A DNA stretch of 64,000 nt from CAYMND01 sp964465065 (lineage in GTDB: Bacteria > Acidobacteriota > Aminicenantia > UBA2199). The position numbers were made by a program, and so were the translations under genes. The notes below the pieces were generated by a model. It worked only from the letters and a program-made list of their open reading frames with translations. It had not been told where the DNA came from and ran no database searches. Below are positions 17,401 to 26,400 of the stretch, piece by piece. Numbering within the stretch: position 1 is the first letter of the stretch; each line of letters begins with the position of its first letter. The DNA is taken from positions 87,789-151,788 of the forward strand of contig CAYXHZ010000001.1 in NCBI GenBank assembly GCA_964465065.1, given 5' to 3'.

Positions 17401-20400
17401 GTAACTGTCCGGCGTTGGGGGCTCGTGCTTCCACAGATCCAGGCTGCCGAAAACGGTGAGCATGGCCGGAGCGGTCTCGAAGCGGTAAGTCGGCTTGACC
17501 AGCGGCAGCGGCGGGATTCGCCAGGCCCCCAGGGGTTCCACCTTGAGATCGAGACAGCAGCCGGGATCGGGCTCGCCCACGACCACGGTGCAGCATTCGG
17601 CCAGATTGGAGGTCAGAACCAGCGTCTCACCGGGCCGTGAAGCCGAGACCCGGGCCTGGTTGCAGTATTGCCCGGGATCGATATCGGCAGCGGCCACCGC
17701 GGCAAAGACCAGGGTGCGTCTGGCTCCCTGAGGCAGGGTCCCCAGTTCCCAGACCAGTTCGGTGACGTTTGTCGGGTCGGTGATCGGCCGACCATCCAGC
17801 CGGCTGGAGCCCGCCACATAGGTAAACCCCAGAGGCAGGGTGTCCCGCAGCACAAGGCCCTCGAGGTCACTGCCGGCTTCGTTCACCACCTCCAGCTCGA
17901 AGCGGTACACCCCGCCGACAGCCTGTCCGCTGGGACAGGTCTTGCTAAGGCTCAGCAGGGGCTTGTCGCCCTCCTCGCAGCGGATGGTCACCTGGGCCTC
18001 GTTGTTTTGGCCGTTGCATTCGCACTGGCTGAATTCGGCGTCGGTCACCAGGCGAAAGGTCTGGGTCTGACCAGGCGCCGGGTCGGCAATGAAGAAGCTG
18101 AAATCGCTCTCCTTGCCGCTGTTTCCCGGAAGGGTCAGGCTGTGCAGCAGACGATCGGCATCGTTGTACAGGTAAAGAGTCACAGGACTGAGGGAACCAC
18201 TCCCCTGATTCACCACTCGGCCGCTGAAGGAGATGGTGCCGTCGCCGGAACATAGTCCGGACACGCCCAGAAGCACCAGGTCCGGTTCCAGTCGGTTATG
18301 GGTGACGGAGAACAGATTGTCGCCGTTGTCGAACTCGCAGACCGTCGAGTCGGTATCCACCGAGGCTGTAAAGACCAGCATGATCGGTTCACACTCGATG
18401 GGCCAGCTGTCGAAATCCACCCAGACATCCCCGCCCCGGGCCAGACCGGACTGGGTGAGGGTTCGCTTGACGCCGGCATTGTCGCTGAGCAGCAGGTTGA
18501 AGGAACCGGCATCCCCGCAGCCATCGTTCTGCAGCCTCACTCGCACCCGGTAGGTGCCGTCGGCCTGACAGGTCGGCTGGATATCCATCACCTTGAGGTT
18601 GGGGAAGGTCAGGTCATACGTCACATTGAGCACATCGTTGGCCGATGAACATTGGCAGTATTCGTTCTGGGAGTCGATGAAAACAGAAATATCGGTAAAG
18701 CGGCAGGTGTCGAGTCCGAACCGTCTGTCCCAGTTCTGGGTCAGTTCTACCGATTCTCCCGCCGCCAGGGGCAGGGTGCCGCCCAGATCGGCCTGATAGA
18801 ATCGCTCCGCTTCCCAGCCCCGGTCGTCGCTGAAGCGAATGGCGAAGTCCCGGGTCAGGGGGTTACCGCCGCTGTTGCGCAGGGTCAGGGTCAGGGTGGA
18901 CGTCAGGGAGCCATCACCCCGGCACAGAACGGAAGGAACCAGTTCCACCGCTTCGATATCGATGCAGTCATGGGTCTTGTCGACACAGAGATCATTGTCG
19001 GTACCGTCCCATTCGCAGATGGAATCATCATAATCGGCTTCGATGCGGATGGAGAGATCGCAGTCCCCGGCCACGTTGCACAGATTCACCGGGAAGGTCT
19101 GGGTATCGATGGTGAAGGATTGAGTGCCCCCGGCCGAAGCCAGATTCACGGCGCCCAAAGTCTGGGTCCAGGTTGTCAGAACGCTGCCGCTGCAGCCCGT
19201 TCCGGCATAGAGGGTGAAGCGCATGGGCACATCACTGGTGAGGCTGGGCCCGCAGCCGTTGTTCTGCAGGGTCACGGTCCCGCCGACGGTGAACTGTCCG
19301 TCATCGGCGCAGCCGATGGCCAGGGTCTCCGCCTGGACTTCCAGGTCGGGAATGGACAGGGCCAGAGTCCCCGAGTCGCTGTTGTTGGTGCCGTCGCACT
19401 CGCAGATGAGGTTGTCGGGATCAATGGTGGCGGTGAAGCTGCAGGCGCAGCCGGTGATGCCGGAGGTGAAGCCGAAGAAGACGGTCTTGGTCTCACCGGC
19501 GTTCAGGTTCACCGTCTGATCGGTGAAGGTCAGGCCGCAGTCGGAATTGAGGCGGACCACCACATTGGCCGCGTCGCCGCAGCCGCGGTTCTGAACCGTT
19601 ACCGTGGTGCCGGTGAGGTTGCCGTCGCCCAGACATTCGATTTCCGTGGCCACGGCGGTGACGGTGAGGTCGGGCAAGGGATTTGTATAAGTCTCGGTGC
19701 GGGTGTTGTTGCCGCCGCTGCATTCGCAGACCTCGTTGTCCACGTCCACGGTGGCGGTGAAGTCGCAGCTGCAGTCGGTACAGTCGGCCCAGGTGCCGCT
19801 GACGGCAAAATCCACCGTCGTCGTCTGGCCGTTGGTCAGGGTGGCCGAAACCGTCTGCTCGGTGAAGCTCAGGCAGCCGTCGCTGGCCAGACGGACATCA
19901 AAGCCCGTGGCCGAACCGAAGCCCCGGTTGCGCACGGTGACCCGCACAAAACCGGAGATGGTGTCGCCGCTGCAGGAGAGGTTGGAGAAATCGATGTCGC
20001 TGACATCGAGATCCGGCAAGGGGCTGTTGTAGGTCTCGACAAGGGTGTTGTTGGCGGAGCTGAACTCGCAGACATCGTTGTCCACGTCCACGGTGGCGGT
20101 GAAGTCGCAGGCCCCATCGGTGCAGTCGGCCCAGGCGCCGCTGACGGCAAAGGTCAGGGTGGTGGAAGAACCGGCGGCCAGGGTGGTCACCGTCTGATCA
20201 CTGAAGGTCAGACAGCCGTCGCTGGCCAGGCTCACGGCAAAATTTGAAGCCGTGTCGCAGCCGACATTCTGCACCGTCACCTGTACGTTCCCGGAGATGG
20301 CATCTCCGCTGCAGGAGAGGTTGCTAAAATCGATATCGCTGATGGTCAGATCGGGAATGGTGGAATCGAGGGTCGAAGAACTGGCGGAATTGTTGCTGCC

Positions 20401-23400
20401 GCTGCATTCACAGATGGCCGCATCCGGATCGATGACCGCCGTATAGGTGCAGCTGCAGGTGGTGGCCGTGGGGGTGAAGTTGAAGGTCAGGGTGGAGTTG
20501 GCCCCGGCGGCCAAGGTGACTGTCTGGTCGGTAAAGGTCTGTCCACAATCGGAACTCAGACGCACCACGGCGCTGGTGGCGGTGGCGCAGCCGATGTTGC
20601 CCACATTCACCTGTACGGTGCCGGTGAGGCTGCCGTCGGCGGTGCAGGTAATGGACGGGGTCACCGAATTCACCTGCAGATCGGGCAAGGGATTGGCATA
20701 GGTCTCGGTGCGGGTGTTGTTGCTGCCGCTGCATTCGCAGACATCGTTGTCCACGTCCACGGTGGCGGTGAAGTCGCAGCTGCAGTCGGTACAGTCGGCC
20801 CAGGCGCCGCTGACGGCAAAATCCACCGTCGTCGTCTGGCCGTTGGTCAGGGTGGCCGAGACCGTCTGCTCGGTGAAGTTCAGGCAACCGTCGCTGACCA
20901 GGCCGACCGTGAAGCCCGTGGCCGAACCGAAACCGCGGTTGCGTACGGTGACGCGCACCAGTCCGCTGATATTGTCGCCAGAACAGGACAGATTGGTGAA
21001 ATCGATATCGCTCACCTCCAGATCCGGCAGTGTGGAAGTGAAGGTCTCGCTGCGCTGGTTGTTGCCGCCGTCGTACTCGCAGACATCGCTGCCGCTGTCG
21101 ACGGTGGCGGTGAAATCGCAGGCGGCGTCGCTGCAGTCCGCCCAGGCTCCCGTGACATTGAATACCAGGGTGGTCGAGGCGCCGCTGTCCAGAGAGCTCA
21201 CCGTCAGGGGGGTGAAGCCGAGACAGCCGTCGCTGCTCAGGCTGACCTGGAAGTTCGCGGCGCTGTCGCAGCCGATGTTTTCGATCGTCACCCGCACGTT
21301 TCCGGACATGGTGTCGCCGCTGCAGGCGAGATTGGAAAAATCGATGTCGCTGACGGTGAGATCGGCGATTGCCGAGGTATGGGAACTGGAAGCCAGCGAA
21401 TTGTTGCCGCCGTCGCTTTCGCAGACCAGGGCATCCGGATCGGCTGTTGCGGTAAAGATGCAGCTGCATTCGTCCCGGTCCGGGGTGAAGGAAAAGTACA
21501 GGGTGGTGCTGGCTCCGGCGGCCAGGCTGGTGACGGTCTGATCGCTGAAACTGTAGGCGCAGTCGGATTCCAGGCGTACGGGGATGTCGAGGGCCGTTCC
21601 GCAGCCGTTGTTGCTGACGGTAACCGCGACCGTTCCGGTCAAGCTGCCGTCACTGCTGCAGCTGACGGACGGACTCACCGCGCTGATGCGCAGGTCTGGA
21701 GCGCCGATGGTTTTGGCGTTCGAGCACAGGGTGTTGTTGCCGCCGTTGCACTCGCAGATGGCCAAGCCGGGATCGACCTCGATGCGCAGAGAAACCTGAC
21801 AGGCGGTGGAATTGCTGACGATGTTCGTCGTGATATCGTGGTTCGTCAGGGTAAAAGTCTGGGTGGCACCGGCGCCGATACTGGCACCGCTGAAGGTCTC
21901 GGTCCATTGGTCCAGCTGGGAACCGCTGCAGGAAGCGGCCGAAAACAGGGTGAAACGCACAGCCACATTACCGGTCACATCGGCGTTGCAGCCGCTGTTC
22001 TGCAAAGTCACGTCGCCGGATACCCGGATCTGGCCGTCGGCCTGACAGGCGACCGAGAGACTCTCGCCGTAGACCGTCAGATCGGGGATGGAGACGATCT
22101 TTCCGGGGGAACAGTAGCTGTTGTTGCCGCCGTCGCTCTCGCAGAGGGTGTTGCTGTAGTCCAGTTCCAGGCCGACCGAAACCAGGCAGGCAGTCGAGTT
22201 GATGCACAGGTTGCGGTTCAGGGTGGAATTGATGGTAAAGGTCTGGGTCCCGCCCCCGGCGGCGATATTGACGGAATTGAAGGTCAGGGTAAAACTGCCG
22301 TTGCTTCCGGAGCAGGCGTCGTCGTCGTTGTAGATGCGCACCCGCACCGGGATGTTGCTGGTGAAGGCCGCACCGCAACCGTCGTTGGCCACCACCACAT
22401 TGCCGCTCACCCGGACCTGGCCGTCGGCGTTGCAGGTGATGGTCAGGGTGTCGCTCACCACGCGCAGATCGGCAATCGTGAAGGTCTCGTCGCTGCACAG
22501 GCTGTTGTCGCTGCCGTCGCATTCGCAGATGTCGCCGTTGTAATCGGCCTCGCTGAGGATGGAGAACTGACAGCTCGTGGCGCTGCTCACGGCGTTGCCG
22601 CTGATGCTGCGGGCCGTCAGCGCGAAGGTCTGGCTGGCTCCGGCGGCGATGCTGACCCCGGTGAAGGTCTGAGTCCACTGATCGATCTGGCTGCCGGAGC
22701 AACCCGTTCCGGAATGCAGGGTGAAACGCATGGGCACATTGCTGGTCAGGGTGCCGGAGCAACCGGCGTTGCGCAGGATCACCGTGCCGGAAACCTGATA
22801 ATTGCCGTCGGAACTGCAGGTGATGTTGAGGGCCTCGCTGGCCACTTCGATGTCCGGAATGGCCGGTGAATAGGCCGTGGGCCGGACATAGCCGTTGTTG
22901 CTTTCGTTGCATTCGCAGACTTCGCCCAGAGTGTCCACCGTGGCGGTAAAATTGTAGGAACAGGGTGAACAGCTAGGCGTCCAGGCGCCGATGTCGATGC
23001 TGACCGTGGTCGAAGCGCCGGCGGCCAGGGTGCCGCTGTAGGTTCCAGAGCCCGTCCAGCTGCCATCGCTGGCGCTGACGGTGAACCCCGTGCCATGAGT
23101 GGCGCCCGTGCCCTGATTGCGCACGGTGACCGAGATGGCGCCGCTGAACGAGCCGTCGCTCGAGCAGCTGATGGATGGAGTGATATCCGTAGCGATCAGG
23201 TCGGGCATCAGTACCGTGGTGGCCGCGGCGCTGGCCCAGGTGCCGTTCGAACAGTCGTAGCCGGTGGTGCTCGGGTTGTTGTCGGTGGCCTCGCCGGCGA
23301 TACCGCAACCCCAGATGGCACGAACATTGTTCTGGCGCAGCGCGGTGGTGCAGTCCGCCTGATTCGGCGAACCCACCGGACTGAGGTTGCTCTGCAGAGT

Positions 23401-26400
23401 GAAAGTGGCCGAATTTCCGGCGGCCAGATCGTTGAACTCCCAGGCCCAGACATTGCCGCTGGTGTTGACGATGGCCGTCCCCGGCTTGTCCGGACTGGTG
23501 AACGATCCCGGCACGAAGCTCAGCCAGGCGCCGAGGGTATCTTCGACCCGCACCACCTGGGCGTTACCGGTGCCGGTGTTGCTGACGACGACGGTCCAGG
23601 TGACGGCGTTGCCACAGTCCACGCTGGCGGTAGCCGGGGTCTTGGTCACGCTCAGAACGGGATAGTTCGACGCCACTTCCTGGTTGGTGCTGGTGGAGTA
23701 CTGGGTCAGGCCGCAGCAGTCGTAGTAGCGCAGGTCGAGGCCCACGTCCTGGGTGGTGTAGCAGTTGGACTGGACCGAAAACTTGAGCACGATGGTGTCG
23801 TTGCCGCCGCTGGCCTCCAGCACATCGACCAAATCGCTGGCCTTGCTGTTGATGTCGAAGAAGGTCAGCATGTTGCCGACGATGGCGGGATCGCCGACGG
23901 GCGCTGTCGCCCCGCTGTTGTCCGCCCCCTGATAGAGCGATGAACTGCCGGCGATGTAACTGAGACCGGCGGGCAGGGTGATGACCAGATCGAGGTCGCT
24001 GGCGTCGGTGGCACCGGTATTTTCGATGACCAGGGTCATCTCGGTGCTCTGGTTGCAGGAATCGATGCTGAGCGGGTTGAGGGCCACGGACAGGTAGCCC
24101 ACCGTGGGCTGACGGGTCTCGGTCCGGACATCGCTGACGCTGACCGAGCCCAGGCAGAGGGTGTTGTCGGGCGCATCTACGCCCGGTTTGGTGGCCGAGG
24201 AACCGTCGGCGCTGCCGCAGCCCCACCAGGCCTGAACGGTATTGTCGAGGTCCGGACTGCAGGGCGAGCTGTCGGTATGGGCCGTCAGGGTCAGGGTGAC
24301 GGTGGTATTGTGGGGCACGTTCCGCAGTTCCCAGGCGACGGCATTGACCCCGTTATAGGTACCGTCATCGGAGGTGTACGGCGGCTCTCCCGTCGAGGAA
24401 ACGTAAGTGTAGGCCGCGTCCAGGCTGTCTTCGACCCAGAGTATGGGCAGGGTGTAGCCCGAATTGTTGGTCACGGCGATGGTCCAGGCGATGTCCTGGC
24501 CGCAGTCGATGGGCGTGTTGGAGCGGGTCTTGGTGATGGTCACGTTGGGGGCGTGGAAGCTGACGTTGAAATTGCTGTCGGCTACGGTGAAAACCTGACC
24601 GCAGGGATTCTCGTAGGCCGTGGAAATGGTGACGAGCCCGCCTTGGAATGGGCATTGGGCGGTGAAATCGAAATCCAGTTCCACCGTGTCGCCCGAGACC
24701 AGCGCGGCCAGGGCCGGGATCTCGGCCTTCGTCCACCGCAGGGGCGAGTTTATCGAATCCGGGTCGTAATCCATGTGGGGGCCGTTCCAGGCCCCGCCGT
24801 TGACCCGCCAGCGGGTGCTGCCCGAGACGTAGACCAGGCCGGTGGGCAGGGTTTCGGTCAATTCCACGTTGTAGCAGGTCGTCTGGCCGGCGTTGCGCAC
24901 GATGATCGACCCCTCCGGAGCCGAACAGGCGTCCACCGGATTGGTGACCACGTTGGTGTGCACCAGCATGGGAGCCGGAATTTCCACCGTGGCGCTGTCT
25001 GCCACCGCCACCTGGCAATTCTGGCCGATGCAGCCCCAGGAGGTGCTGACATCGTTTGTCAGGTTGTTGCAGTCGACGATGTCGGCCACGAAGGTGATAG
25101 CCCGTCTCTCCCCCGCCGTCATGTCGCTGATGGCGATGGTGGCGCCGTTGATGACGGTACCGGCATGGTCGAGGTTGCCGGAGACGGTCACCCCGGTCAT
25201 ATCGTCGACGACGGCGCTGGAGTAATGCAGGCCAGCCCCCAGCAGGTCGTCCACCCAGACATTGTAGGCGGTACCGGTGCCTCGGTTGGTGACGTAAATG
25301 GTCCATTGCGCCGTGTTCGAGGTACCGTAGTAAACCTCCGGAGTTTTTTCGATGATCAGGTCGCCGGAAAGGAGCAGGGCCGGCGTTTCGCTGGCCGAGA
25401 CGGTGCAGCTGCCATCGGAAACGGCGTCATCGTGGCAGAGATCGTCGAAGCTGGCAGTGGCGTCGAGATTGCCCAGTCCGGAGCAGCGCTTCTGCATGGT
25501 CAGCTGGATGACGGCCTGCTGACCCGAACCGGTGAATCCATCTTCGAAATTCCAGATATAATCGCCGTTGCCGTCGATGGTCGGCAGGCAGCTCAGCGGT
25601 ATCACGTCGCCCAAGCAGGTGATGGCTGCCGGGTTGGTCGCATCGACGACATAATAGTTCAGGCCCGACAGTACCAGCCGCACGTCCTTGGGACTGACGG
25701 TGGAAGAAGTCTGCGTCAGGGTCAGGGTGATTTCCTGGGTCCGGCACTTGTCGATGATCTCCCCCAGCCCGCTCATGGTCAGCGACATGGCCGGCGGGAC
25801 TATGGTCACCGGAGTGGTCTCGTGGATGATGCCGTCGCCGAGACACTGACCTCCGGTCGCTCCCATGGACAGGCTTGACCAGGAGTAGAAAGCAGTCTGG
25901 GCACAAGCGGCGGCAGTGGCCTCGTTGATGGTCAGATCATAGCTTATGACCAGGGTATGGCCGGCCACCGACATGGTCGAAGCCCCGGAAAAGTCGAGCA
26001 CCAGGCTGCCTCCGGGGGTGGTATCGGTCACCAGGGCCGAACCGGTGATGTCGCTGCCGTCCAGGGTGATACTCAGGTTGCCGTTGTAGGTCTGGGCGTT
26101 TTCGGCGTGTTCGGTGAAGACCAGGTTGTTCAGGGTCACTATGGAATCACCGTTGAAGGTGTAGGTGTTGGTGTAGGTGATGTCGGTGCAGCGGACGCCA
26201 GGCGCAGGGGAAGCGGTCTTGGTGGAATCCACCCCTTCCTCGCACTCGATGGCGCTGGTCTCGCTGGCACTGGCGCTCAGAGCGCAACCGCAGCAGTCGG
26301 TGCCCCCGGCAGTCACGCTGTTGCTGAAGGTGGTGTTGCAGTAGGTTTCGCACTCGGTACGGGGCGGCGACTGCAAGATCAGTGTTTTGGAGAGCGAAGC

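Noticed and set aside
17985..23205. A CRISPR-like array because of regular repeats
   Set aside because: The repeats are 300-375 bases, in frame and code for CARDB domains; there are no short identical repeats with unique spacers and no cas genes.
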